From NCBI RefSeq assembly GCF_025639885.1, contig NZ_CP106737.1:62001-126000 (forward strand): a stretch of DNA of 64,000 bases, in the 5' to 3' direction. Under the pieces are notes generated by a model that did not search any database, had not been told where the DNA came from, and saw only the letters and a list, made by a program, of their open reading frames with translations. A program made the translations under genes and the position numbers. Origin of the DNA: Roseovarius pelagicus. Its GTDB lineage: Bacteria; Pseudomonadota; Alphaproteobacteria; Rhodobacterales; Rhodobacteraceae. This document shows, one piece after another, positions 26,406 to 34,447 of the stretch; the first letter of the stretch is position 1, and every line of letters begins with the position of its first letter.

Positions 26406-26423
26406 GTATCTCAAATGAGATAC
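26406..26423. promoter_or_regulatory. Operator-like palindrome before RelB
   Basis: GTATCTCA (26406-26413) and TGAGATAC (26416-26423) are perfect 8-bp arms around AA. A TTGAAA -35-like hexamer (26398-26403) lies just upstream, and relB starts 29 bp downstream. This is the expected autoregulatory operator of a RelBE pair. Confidence 0.7.
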
Positions 26424-26451
26424 ATCATTCCCATCAACTGGAGGACCATCC

Positions 26452-26751
26452 ATGCCTGCCCAAACATCCATGCTTCATGTCCGTGTTGACGATCAGCTGA
26501 AAGCACAGGCTTCGGACGCACTTGCGGGCGTCGGTCTGACGCTCTCCGATGCGGTGCGTATTCTTCTGACCCGCGTAGCCGCAGAAGGCGGATTGCCTGC
26601 CGGATTGACCGCTGATCCGGATGCCTATGACGCCTGGTTCCGGGCGAAGGTACAGGAAGCGCTGGACGATCCAAGCCCCACAACGCCCCATGCCAAGGCG
26701 ATGCAAGACGCCCAAGCATTGATTGACGGGAAGCGCCTTGCCAAATCTTGA
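26452..26751 (+). CDS. RelB/DinJ-family antitoxin
   Basis: Antitoxin with an N-terminal ribbon-helix-helix domain: MLHVRVDDQLKAQASDALAG and VGLTLSDAVRILLTRVA. The C-terminal part (DAWFRAKVQEALDDPSPTTP) would wrap the toxin. 99 residues is normal. GGAGG lies before the ATG. It overlaps the toxin gene and lies between DUF6927 and the methylase/helicase gene, breaking an otherwise conserved order. Confidence 0.9.
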   Translation: MPAQTSMLHVRVDDQLKAQASDALAGVGLTLSDAVRILLTRVAAEGGLPAGLTADPDAYDAWFRAKVQEALDDPSPTTPHAKAMQDAQALIDGKRLAKS

Positions 26752-27028
26752 TGGGCCCGATCTTGAATGGAAAGCCACGGCCATCGCCGACTTGCTGGCA
26801 ATTATTGACTACATTTCCGATGACAACCCGGATGCCGCCCAAGTTCTCAAAGATGAGATTGAACACAAGACGTCCCTCCTTCCAGAACGCCCTCAAATGT
26901 ACCGCGCGGGCCGTGTCGATGGGACCCGGGAGATGGTTGTTCGGCCAAACTACATCGTGGTTTATGCTGAAAGCCCTGAGATGGTGACCATTTTGCGCGT
27001 ACTTCATGCTGCGCAGCAGTGGCCATGA
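26738..27028 (+). CDS. RelE/ParE-family toxin
   Basis: Partner toxin of the RelB-like protein. The core is ATAIADLLAIIDYISDDNPD, MYRAGRVDGTREMVVRPNYI and TILRVLHAAQQWP, the usual ParE/RelE pattern. There is no in-frame ATG near the beginning. TTG 26738 is used here (TTG 26723 is possible), both overlapping the antitoxin gene. A weak start after a coupled antitoxin would keep toxin levels low. Confidence 0.88.
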   Translation: MPNLDGPDLEWKATAIADLLAIIDYISDDNPDAAQVLKDEIEHKTSLLPERPQMYRAGRVDGTREMVVRPNYIVVYAESPEMVTILRVLHAAQQWP

Positions 27029-27057
27029 TCGGCGTGCAGGCCCTCCGCTAAAAAATT

Positions 27058-27095
27058 GCCCGCTCTACGCCTTCAAAGTGTAGAGCGGGCTTTTT
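27058..27095 (+). terminator. Intrinsic terminator after the RelBE pair
   Basis: GCCCGCTCTAC (27058-27068) pairs perfectly with GTAGAGCGGGC (27080-27090), followed by TTTTT and preceded by AAAAA, so it may work in both directions. It isolates the methylase/helicase gene transcriptionally. Confidence 0.88.
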
Positions 27096-27134
27096 GTCCT
27101 TTGGAACTCAGACCCTGATCCAAAGGAAATCCCC

Positions 27135-30100
27135 ATGACCAAGCCCAAACCGGCAAATCCGGCTCTCTCAATCTCCCACCCTGACCTCGCCTCTGCCCTC
27201 GCGCAGATCGGCGCGGAGGTCGACCACCAACCCCTGCGCAGCTCAGCGCTCGCGCGCATCATGCGCGAGACGTTTCATGGCAGCGATGCTGGCGGTGCCT
27301 GGGACTGGCGCATGGCCTATGACCTGATGCAGGCCGCGGCTGTCCATGTGCTGCTGCGTGGGGACGGCGCGGCAGGTGACATCGCCGCTGCAAAGCTGCT
27401 TGCCTCACGGCTGCTGACGGAAACGCGCCGGTCAGAGCAGCAGATCCGGCTGCAGCAGTTTTCCACGCCGCTGCCATTTGCGGCGCTGGTCTTGCGGGCG
27501 GCGGTGATCTGCAAGGGCGAGACCGTGTTGGAGCCCTCGGCTGGCACCGGTGCCCTGGCTGCTTTCGCCGCCCGGGCCGGTGCCACGCTTTTGCTCAATG
27601 AAATCGACCCCTTTCGCCAGCGCCTCCTGCGGGCCCTCTTCGGTGCCGAGGTCACAGGCCATGACGGCGAGCATATCGATGATCTGCTGCAGACGCCGGT
27701 TCTACCCGACGTCGTGGTGATGAATCCGCCCTTCGCCTCCTCGGTCGATCGCTCCCGAGACAAGCACATCGCCGCCAAACATCTCATCGCGGCTTCAAAG
27801 CGTCTCGCGCCCGGTGGGCGGCTGGTGGCGATCATGCCGCCGGGATTCACGCCCGAACGCGATGCCGCGCATTGGGCACGCGCCTGCGGTCTCCTCACGC
27901 CGCGACTGGCGCTGACGATGCCGGGGCAGGTCTACCGCAAGCTTGGCACCTCTGTCGAAACCCAGCTCATGGTTTTCGACAAGGTGCAGGAGGATGGCGA
28001 GATGATCCGCGCCATTGTGTGCGATCTGGACGAAGCCCTTCCTTTTGTCGACGCCGTGGCCGCAACCCGGCCCGAGATGCGCCCCGCCCAAGGGGGTGAA
28101 GCGATCCCTCACGGGCGGCCGACCGTACCATCCTCTGCTCCGCGCAAGACCGCTGCCGGTGTTGTCACCGCCTCCAAAGCCCGGGCCAATGCCGTTGTCC
28201 CGCTAACTTTCACGAGCCTTCAGGCCCCGCGCGACAACACGCCCATGTCGGACATCTATGCGCGCTACCGTCCGCAGCGGATCGAGATCGCGGGTGCGCA
28301 GGAACATCCCACGCCGCTGGTCGAAAGCATCGCCATGGCCTCGGTTGCGCCGCCGGTGCCCTCAGGCGCGGGCAGTGATGACTTGCGCCTGCCCGCACGG
28401 TTGATCGAGGAGGGCGATCTCTCCGAGGCGCAGCTCGAGACCATCATCATGGCCCATGATGCCCATGGGCGCGATCTGCCGGGGCGGTTTACGATCGATG
28501 ACGACCAGACCAAGCTGACGCGCGCCGATGATGACCCTAATGCACGGGCCTATCGTCTCGGCTACTTCCTTGGTGACGGCACCGGCTGCGGCAAGGGCCG
28601 CGAATGCGCGGGGCTCATCCTTGTCAACTGGCTGGCCGGACGCAGAAAGGCGATTTGGGTCTCCAAATCCGCCACGCTCATCGAGGACGCCATTCGCGAC
28701 TGGACCGATCTCGGCGGTTCGCCCGCCGACATCCAGCCGCTTTCCAAATGGAAACCGGACCAGCCCATCCCGATGGGCGACGGCATCCTGTTTGTCACCT
28801 ACGCCACGCTGCGGTCCGCGGGCAAATGCGGCACCACGCGACTGAGCCAGATCCTCGACTGGATGGGCGCGGAGTTCGAAGGCGTTCTTGCCTTCGATGA
28901 GGCCCATGCCATGCAGAATGCGGCAGGGTCCGAGCAGGGCAGGGGGGTCAAACCCTCCCAGCAGGGCCTTGCGGGCCTGCGCCTGCAACTGGCCGCCCCG
29001 CGCGCTCGCGTCTTCTACATCTCGGCCACGGGGGCGACGAGCGTGCACAACCTGGCCTATGCCGCGCGTCTTGGTCTCTGGGGGCAGGGGCCGGAATACC
29101 CCTTCCCGAGCCGTGAGAGCTTCGTCTCGGCGATGGAAGCCGGCGGTGTCGCTGCCATGGAGGTGGTCGCGCGCGATCTCAAGACGCTCGGGCTCTACAC
29201 GGCCCGTGCCCTCAGCTTCGATGGGGTGGAATATGATGTGCTCGAACATGCGCTCACCCCGGCACAGATCGAGATCTACGATGCATACGCGGGCGCGTTC
29301 CGCACGATCCACCACAATCTCGAGGCGGCGCTGACAGCCACGGGCATCAACGATGCCTCGGGGGAGACCAATGCCTCGGCCGTACGCGCCTCGGCCAAAT
29401 CCCGCTTCGAGAGCACGAAGCAGCGCTTCTTCAACCATCTCCTGATGGGCATGAAGGCCCCGACCATCATCCGTGCGATCAAGGAAGATCTGGCGGCGGG
29501 CAAGGCTTGCGTCATCCAGGTGGTCTCGACGGGTGAGAGCCTGCTGAAACGCCGGCTTGAGACGATGGACCCGGAGGACGAGCTGGTCGAGGGCGCGCTA
29601 ACGCCGCGCGACTATGTTCTGGGATACCTTGAACAGGCCTTCCCGATTCATGCGCAAAAGCTGGTCGAGATCGACGGCAATATGGTGGCGGAACCTTTGC
29701 GCGATGAGGCCGGGGCGCTGGTCGTCTCGCGCGAGGCGCTCGCTCTGCGTGACGCGGCCATGATGGAATTGATGACGCTGGCCCCGATCCCTTCGGCGCT
29801 CGACCAGATCCTCTGGGCCTTTGGTGACGAGGCTGTCGCCGAGGTCACGGGGCGATCGATCCGGCCCCTCAAGGCCGAGGATGGCCATCTCTTCATCGAG
29901 AAGCGCAGCGCCAGCAGCAATTCCTCCGAGACCCAGGCCTTCATGGACGGCGAAAAGGATGTCCTGATCTTCTCCGATGCGGGTGGCACGGGCCGATCCT
30001 ACCATGCGGCGCAAACGGCCAAGAACCAGAAGCGGCGGCGGCACTACCTGCTGGAGCCCGGCTGGCGTGCCGATGCGGCGATCCAAGGGCTTGGGCGCAC

Positions 30101-31397
30101 GCATCGCTCGGCTCAGGTCAGCGCGCCCTTCTTCCGGGTCTGTACCTCGGATGTGCATGGCGAGAAACGTTTCACCTCGACGATTGCCAAGCGCCTAGAC
30201 CAGCTGGGGGCCTTGACCAAGGGCCAACGCGAGACCGGCTCGCAAGGCATGTTCCGCGAGGAGGACAATCTCGAAAGCCCGATCGCGCGGGCGGCACTGC
30301 GTGGGTATTTCGCCGATCTTGCCGCCGGGCGCGCCGAGGCGATGAGCTACGAGAGCTTCACCGACTGGACAGCCCTGCGGCTGATCGACAAGGACGGGGT
30401 GCTGCTCGAGGAGCTGCCGCCGATCCAGCGGTTTCTCAACCGGGTTCTGGCCCTGCCCATCCACAAGCAGAACGCGCTCTTTGCGGAATTCATGAGGCGG
30501 ATTGCCGATCAGTCTGAGCGGGCGCGCGCGGCGGGCACGCTCGATCTCGGCGTGGAAACCCTGCGTGGCGAAAAGATCGAACAGGTCTCCACGGAGGATC
30601 TCTGGACCTGCCCGAAATCCGGCGCCGTGACGCGGATCATCGGGCTTGAGGTGACCGACCCAGTGTATGTGCTGGGCGCGGAAGAGGCCATATCGCGAAA
30701 TCCGGACAAGCTGCCGATGGTTAATCGCGCCTCCGGTCGCGCGGCGCTCATCTCGGCGCGCCCCATGCAGATGTATGACGAGGACATTGTCACGCTGATG
30801 CGCAAGGCGGCGAGGCCAAACGGGTCCAGCTATCTGGAGGAGACGCGGTTCGAGTCTTCGGCCTGGGAAGACATCGGAAGGCCTGAGTTTGCAAGGCTTT
30901 GGGATGCCGAGGCTGCGTCCCTGCCAAAAACCACCACGACCAAGCTCTACCTACTGACCGGGCTCTTGTTGCCGATCTGGAAGGACATTCCGACCACCAA
31001 TGAACGCATTTACCGGGTCACGCCTGACGGGGCGACTGCGATGATCGGGCGCACGCTGAGCGAGGAAGGTGCGGCCGCGCTGCGCGCCCGCTTCCTCGTC
31101 TCCAACCCGCAAACACCGCAGGAGATGCTGACCGCTGCGCTCGGCACCACGGCGCCGGTCGATCTCGGCCGGGGTCTCACCTTGACCCGTCGCCGTGTCG
31201 CAGGCGAGATTCGTCTCGAGCTGGGCGGCGCGGACAAGGGCATGATCGATGGCCTCAAGGCCCTCGGCTGCTTCACCGAGATCATCGCCTTCCAGTTGCG
31301 GGTGTTCCTGCCGCATGGGGACGGGGTCGACACTGAGGGCATTCTGGCCCGGATCGTGGGGCAGGAAGCCGCCATGACGGCAGAACAAGCCGCCTGA
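27135..31397 (+). CDS. Strawberry-notch-type helicase fused to an N6-adenine methylase domain
   Basis: A 1420-residue protein. Residues about 110-310 form a class I methyltransferase with VLEPSAGTGALAAFA (131-145) and the adenine-N6 motif NPPF (197-200). A linker leads to a superfamily 2 helicase of the strawberry-notch type. It has Walker A GDGTGCGKGRECAGL (about 478), DEAH-like FDEAHAMQNA (about 585), ISATGAT, and an arginine-finger motif QGLGRTHRSAQ (about 984). Both enzymatic halves keep their key residues. It has its own terminator-bounded unit and lies among plasmid-entry genes. Known: such fusions are common on alphaproteobacterial conjugative plasmids. Inferred: it methylates or remodels incoming plasmid DNA to protect it. 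Confidence 0.92.
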   Translation: MTKPKPANPALSISHPDLASALAQIGAEVDHQPLRSSALARIMRETFHGSDAGGAWDWRMAYDLMQAAAVHVLLRGDGAAGDIAAAKLLASRLLTETRRSEQQIRLQQFSTPLPFAALVLRAAVICKGETVLEPSAGTGALAAFAARAGATLLLNEIDPFRQRLLRALFGAEVTGHDGEHIDDLLQTPVLPDVVVMNPPFASSVDRSRDKHIAAKHLIAASKRLAPGGRLVAIMPPGFTPERDAAHWARACGLLTPRLALTMPGQVYRKLGTSVETQLMVFDKVQEDGEMIRAIVCDLDEALPFVDAVAATRPEMRPAQGGEAIPHGRPTVPSSAPRKTAAGVVTASKARANAVVPLTFTSLQAPRDNTPMSDIYARYRPQRIEIAGAQEHPTPLVESIAMASVAPPVPSGAGSDDLRLPARLIEEGDLSEAQLETIIMAHDAHGRDLPGRFTIDDDQTKLTRADDDPNARAYRLGYFLGDGTGCGKGRECAGLILVNWLAGRRKAIWVSKSATLIEDAIRDWTDLGGSPADIQPLSKWKPDQPIPMGDGILFVTYATLRSAGKCGTTRLSQILDWMGAEFEGVLAFDEAHAMQNAAGSEQGRGVKPSQQGLAGLRLQLAAPRARVFYISATGATSVHNLAYAARLGLWGQGPEYPFPSRESFVSAMEAGGVAAMEVVARDLKTLGLYTARALSFDGVEYDVLEHALTPAQIEIYDAYAGAFRTIHHNLEAALTATGINDASGETNASAVRASAKSRFESTKQRFFNHLLMGMKAPTIIRAIKEDLAAGKACVIQVVSTGESLLKRRLETMDPEDELVEGALTPRDYVLGYLEQAFPIHAQKLVEIDGNMVAEPLRDEAGALVVSREALALRDAAMMELMTLAPIPSALDQILWAFGDEAVAEVTGRSIRPLKAEDGHLFIEKRSASSNSSETQAFMDGEKDVLIFSDAGGTGRSYHAAQTAKNQKRRRHYLLEPGWRADAAIQGLGRTHRSAQVSAPFFRVCTSDVHGEKRFTSTIAKRLDQLGALTKGQRETGSQGMFREEDNLESPIARAALRGYFADLAAGRAEAMSYESFTDWTALRLIDKDGVLLEELPPIQRFLNRVLALPIHKQNALFAEFMRRIADQSERARAAGTLDLGVETLRGEKIEQVSTEDLWTCPKSGAVTRIIGLEVTDPVYVLGAEEAISRNPDKLPMVNRASGRAALISARPMQMYDEDIVTLMRKAARPNGSSYLEETRFESSAWEDIGRPEFARLWDAEAASLPKTTTTKLYLLTGLLLPIWKDIPTTNERIYRVTPDGATAMIGRTLSEEGAAALRARFLVSNPQTPQEMLTAALGTTAPVDLGRGLTLTRRRVAGEIRLELGGADKGMIDGLKALGCFTEIIAFQLRVFLPHGDGVDTEGILARIVGQEAAMTAEQAA

Positions 31398-31403
31398 AAA
31401 GTC

Positions 31404-31415
31404 AAAGCGGGCTTT
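31404..31415. repeat. Leader palindrome AAAGCGGGCTTT before DUF6878
   Basis: Second copy of the AAAGCNGGCTTT motif, 7 bp after the methylase/helicase stop and 104 bp before the next start. The flanking bases (AAAGT before, GGG after) also resemble the copy at 22447. Confidence 0.5.
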
Positions 31416-31519
31416 GGGTCGGGCGTCGCGGATCTGGATTTCACCGGTCTGCTCTTTCCGGGCGCGCGCAGACCAATGCCACGCCCGGCCCCCCCAACTT
31501 CAGACAAGAGGACAGACCC

Positions 31520-31906
31520 ATGACCAATCCCCAGATCGATTATGCCGCAATGGCGGCTCAGTGGCGCGCGGAGCGCGAAACCACCTTGAAGGCATCCCGA
31601 ACGGAGCTGCTCGCGCAACTACGCGCGCTTGGCATCAGCGAGGTCACTGCCGAATACGAAGGCTATGGCGACTCTGGCAATGTCGAGGATGTGACGGTGC
31701 AGCCTGCAGAGGTCAAACTACCGGAGCCGCTTGCCACAGAGGTTGGCGACTTCGCCTGGTCGCTCGCCTATCACCATCACCTGGGGTTCGAAAACAACGA
31801 GGGCGGCTACGGCACGCTGACCTGGGACATCACCGGCGACAGCATCACCCTCGACCACGCGGATCGCTATGTCGAATGCTCGCACAGCTATGTCGAGGGT
31901 CTTTGA
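31520..31906 (+). CDS. DUF6878-type plasmid protein
   Basis: Function unknown. 128 residues with a helical N-terminus (YAAMAAQWRAERETTLKASR) and an aromatic C-terminus (DFAWSLAYHHHLGFENNEGG; ITLDHADRYVECSHSYVEGL) that matches the DUF6878 pattern as I remember it. No secretion signal. An AGAGGA site precedes the ATG. One base separates its stop from the next start, so it is co-translated with the following gene. Confidence 0.7.
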   Translation: MTNPQIDYAAMAAQWRAERETTLKASRTELLAQLRALGISEVTAEYEGYGDSGNVEDVTVQPAEVKLPEPLATEVGDFAWSLAYHHHLGFENNEGGYGTLTWDITGDSITLDHADRYVECSHSYVEGL

Positions 31907-31907
31907 G

Positions 31908-32369
31908 ATGGCCCATCCGCTTCATCATGCCGAAAGCTCCGCCCGGAAATTCGGCGGGGTGCCGTCTGACTATCAGGCTGTGCACGATTGGTTTGACGCC
32001 TCGAAAGAGCACCTCGCGCTCTTTACGCACCGAGCCATGCGCCACCATGCCCAGGGCCTATTCGAGGCCGAACGTGTCTTCGGCCTGACCCTGACCAATA
32101 GCGCAGGTCGGGACATTCCCGTGCGCTGGATCGGCGAGCAGCACGTCCGCGAAGACTGCCAGGGCCGAATCCCGAGCATGGCGGACTGGCTGCGACGGAT
32201 CCAGCCCGAACCATGGATGGCCAATGGCCACATCGACCGGCATGTCGGCTCCGAGCCCTGCGGCGACCCAAGGGTTGCTTGGGCCTCCGAGGTCGCAGCC
32301 GGCAGAACGGTTCTTGGCCTGAAAGATTGGATGGCGGCGCGCGCGACGCAAGCCACGCAAAGCGCCTGA
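31908..32369 (+). CDS. DUF6915-type plasmid protein
   Basis: Function unknown. The 153-residue protein starts MAHPLHHAESSARKFGGVPS and contains HDWFDASKEHLALFTHRAMR and HHAQGLFEAERVFG, a His-rich helical pattern I associate with DUF6915. The several conserved His and Asp/Glu residues could bind metal. The last third is low in features. ATG 31908 directly follows the previous stop. Confidence 0.65.
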   Translation: MAHPLHHAESSARKFGGVPSDYQAVHDWFDASKEHLALFTHRAMRHHAQGLFEAERVFGLTLTNSAGRDIPVRWIGEQHVREDCQGRIPSMADWLRRIQPEPWMANGHIDRHVGSEPCGDPRVAWASEVAAGRTVLGLKDWMAARATQATQSA

Positions 32370-32403
32370 CAGGTCTCGGCCGTTTGCCAAACGAATGCTG
32401 AAT

Positions 32404-32431
32404 GGAAGCCCGGTTGGACGACCGGGCTTCC
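32404..32431 (+). terminator. Terminator-like hairpin after DUF6915
   Basis: GGAAGCCCGGT (32404-32414) pairs perfectly with ACCGGGCTTCC (32421-32431) over a 6-base loop. No T run follows, so strength is uncertain. Confidence 0.6.
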
Positions 32432-32469
32432 TGCGTCGTTTCCCCACCATTCTTCTTGAGGAGGTTCGC

Positions 32470-32772
32470 ATGACACTCGAAGACATCAAGGCCGCCGTTG
32501 ATGCCGGCCAGATCGTGCACTGGGCCAATACAGGCTACGTTGTCCACAAGGACCGGGTCGGTCAGTACCTGATCACCTATGTGCCGAACGGCAGCTGCAT
32601 CGGTCTGACCGACCGGTGCGGGCACCAGTTGAATGGAAAAGAGGCGGAGTTTTTCATCGCGCGATCCGAGGACGGCGCGGAAAATCCGTGCAGCCAATCA
32701 AGACCAGACGGTCAGGGGAGGGGCGCAGCACCCGGAGGCGCGGGGGCATTCCCACTCGGACGGCAGCTCTGA
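32470..32772 (+). CDS. Small conserved plasmid protein, function unknown
   Basis: About 100 residues from ATG 32470 (GAGGAGG upstream). The first 65 residues look like a real small domain: LEDIKAAVDAGQIVHWANTG, VVHKDRVGQYLITY and IGLTDRCGHQLNGKEAEFFI. The last 35 residues are low-complexity Gly/Pro/Arg, so the natural protein may be shorter and the frame extended by mutation. No characterised relative is known to me. Confidence 0.6.
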   Translation: MTLEDIKAAVDAGQIVHWANTGYVVHKDRVGQYLITYVPNGSCIGLTDRCGHQLNGKEAEFFIARSEDGAENPCSQSRPDGQGRGAAPGGAGAFPLGRQL

Positions 32773-32793
32773 CCCGTGGGCGGGGCTGAAAGG

Positions 32794-32805
32794 AAAGCAG
32801 GCTTT
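32794..32805. repeat. Leader palindrome AAAGCAGGCTTT before the DUF736 gene
   Basis: Third AAAGCNGGCTTT copy, 91 bp before the DUF736 start. It is followed by GTGATCCCT, which also occurs after the terminator in front of the ParB-like gene (about 22964). Confidence 0.5.
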
Positions 32806-32896
32806 CTGATTTGTGATCCCTCAAGGGGTCGAGAAAGCAATCCCGGATGCGTTGGCAAGAACGTCAGGCACCGGCCAATCCAAAAGGAACCATCCC

Positions 32897-33625
32897 ATGT
32901 TCGCAGGAACCCTCACTCGCAATGTCGAGACCGCAGCCGCTCAGTACACCGGCATGATCCACTCGACGCGCTTTGACATCGCCATCCAGTTGGAGGCGCG
33001 GGCCAAGATGTCCGAACGCAGCCCGGATTTTGACGTGACGGCGATCAACAAGTCGGGCCGCAAGGTCCGCATCGGCACGGCCTGGAACGAAACCGGCAAT
33101 ACCAGCGGCAACCCCTACATCTCGATGCAGATCGATGTCGGCCTCGGCCCCTTCCGGGTCAACGCGGTGCAGACGAAAGAGGCGCGCACGGCCCAGAGTG
33201 GCGTGTTCGAGTTCATCCCTCTGGTCTCGAACGGCCTGATGAAATCCGGCTCGATCTCGGGCGAGCTTACCGCCATGGACGCCGACAACGCTTTCACTGG
33301 CTACATCGCCAACATGATGTTCGATCTGGAGTTCATGCTGATCGAGAACAGCTACAAGACCGAGGAGACCCACCCCGACTACCGGATCGAGGTCAGCTCG
33401 CCCCGGGGCACGCCAATCCGCGTCGGCTCGGCGTGGATGGCGAAAAGCAGCCGCACGGGCAACGACTACCTGTCGCTGCTGATCAACACGCCCGATGGCG
33501 ATCTGCGTGTCAACGCCGTGCAGAACGAAGAACAGCGCGGCGGGCAGACCTTCTCGATCATCCCGTTCATCGACAGCGGTGAGCAGCCGCAGGACGCAGG
33601 CGCGGGGCTCTCCTTGGTCGCCTAA
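32897..33625 (+). CDS. Double DUF736 protein
   Basis: DUF736 proteins are small, usually about 100 residues, found beside conjugation genes; function unknown. This 242-residue protein contains two copies. The first has MFAGTLTRNVETAAAQYTGM and FDVTAINKSGRKVRIGTAWN; the second has YRIEVSSPRGTPIRVGSAWM, with matching NDYLSLLINT and DLRVNAVQ strands. Each copy repeats the GTAW/GSAW turn and the (F/L)RVNAVQ strand, so the gene arose by tandem duplication or fusion. ATG 32897 follows an AAAGGAA site. A strong terminator ends the unit. Confidence 0.85.
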   Translation: MFAGTLTRNVETAAAQYTGMIHSTRFDIAIQLEARAKMSERSPDFDVTAINKSGRKVRIGTAWNETGNTSGNPYISMQIDVGLGPFRVNAVQTKEARTAQSGVFEFIPLVSNGLMKSGSISGELTAMDADNAFTGYIANMMFDLEFMLIENSYKTEETHPDYRIEVSSPRGTPIRVGSAWMAKSSRTGNDYLSLLINTPDGDLRVNAVQNEEQRGGQTFSIIPFIDSGEQPQDAGAGLSLVA

Positions 33626-33656
33626 TCGGCGCGCGAGGGGGAGACGACCTGAACTG

Positions 33657-33690
33657 AAAGGGGAGCCGTGGGACCACGGTTCCCCTTTTT
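33657..33690 (+). terminator. Intrinsic terminator after the DUF736 gene
   Basis: A 14-bp stem (33657-33670 with 33675-33688, one G-T pair) with a 4-base loop, ending in TTTTT. Very strong. Confidence 0.9.
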
Positions 33691-33751
33691 CCATGTCTGT
33701 TTGCGTGAAGGACGCCACCCGCTTGCGATCTGGTGCAAATGCGATACAATA

Positions 33752-33765
33752 ATATATTAACGTAA
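33752..33765 (+). promoter_or_regulatory. Shared promoter-like box ATATATTAACGTAA
   Basis: Lies 16 bp before the start of the next gene. It matches ATATATTATCGTAA before mobC (48734-48747) at 13 of 14 positions, and resembles a box on the minus strand at 51012-51026. TATATT could serve as the -10. See findings. Confidence 0.45.
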
Positions 33766-33781
33766 TGTCGAGGGCGGGCGC

Positions 33782-34318
33782 GTGGCGGCTAGATCAGGGA
33801 CGGTTCCATGGTTCGAGAGCTTTGATGTTGAGGTAGAGGTTGAAGATCTCCTCACTCATATCGAGCGCTGCACCGGATTCGCGCTACCCGCCCGAAAGCG
33901 CGATGTCATCATGTCATTTGCCAAGTCGAAGTTCGACAAGACCAGGCAGGGATATTTGGAGGCCAAGGCAGCAGGAAAGCCGGTGTCCACCTCGCGGCGT
34001 GCGTATCTGACCGACCTGCAGGACACGATCTTCATGGCGATCCCGGAGGAAAACCTCGCGCGGATGCCGCGAAGCGAGCAGGTCCTTAACGACCCGTCAT
34101 TTTACGCGGACGCCATGCATAGCGCCGCCGCGATCAGCGAGGATGAGCTCTTCATGGCGTTGTCCTCATCGCTGAACGATATGACGGTCCAAGACGCTCG
34201 GGCGTTCGTCTCCAAGCTTTGGCACGGCACGATTGACGACAATGCCCGCAAATACGCCGAAGCCCTGAAGCGCCCTGAGCGTGAAATCATGCCCCTGCGG
34301 CTGGGGAATACTGTCTAA
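33782..34318 (+). CDS. Hypothetical protein
   Basis: I do not recognise it. GTG start at 33782; 178 residues, acidic and mostly helical. The segment [20 protein letters not shown] resembles the beginning of a recognition helix only loosely. [20 protein letters not shown] and the C-terminal [15 protein letters not shown] are helical. A CheR-type N-terminal segment is a possible but weak comparison. No membrane segment. Its leader box is shared with the mobilisation and virB1 units, so co-regulation with transfer is possible. Confidence 0.55.
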   Translation: MAARSGTVPWFESFDVEVEVEDLLTHIERCTGFALPARKRDVIMSFAKSKFDKTRQGYLEAKAAGKPVSTSRRAYLTDLQDTIFMAIPEENLARMPRSEQVLNDPSFYADAMHSAAAISEDELFMALSSSLNDMTVQDARAFVSKLWHGTIDDNARKYAEALKRPEREIMPLRLGNTV

Positions 34319-34447
34319 GATCGAAGCCATTCTCTTGGCTTGAGCCGTACCGAGGTTTGCCGCCTCAACCCCCTTTCCCAAAGGTGGCACCCTGTGCAGC
34401 GCGCGAAAGCTGTTGAAGGCGCTGTGGGGACGTCTACTGTCGCCAAC

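Noticed and set aside
28362..29438. 358-residue minus-strand frame
   Set aside because: Antisense shadow of the methylase/helicase gene; no motif and composition typical of shadows in GC-rich DNA.
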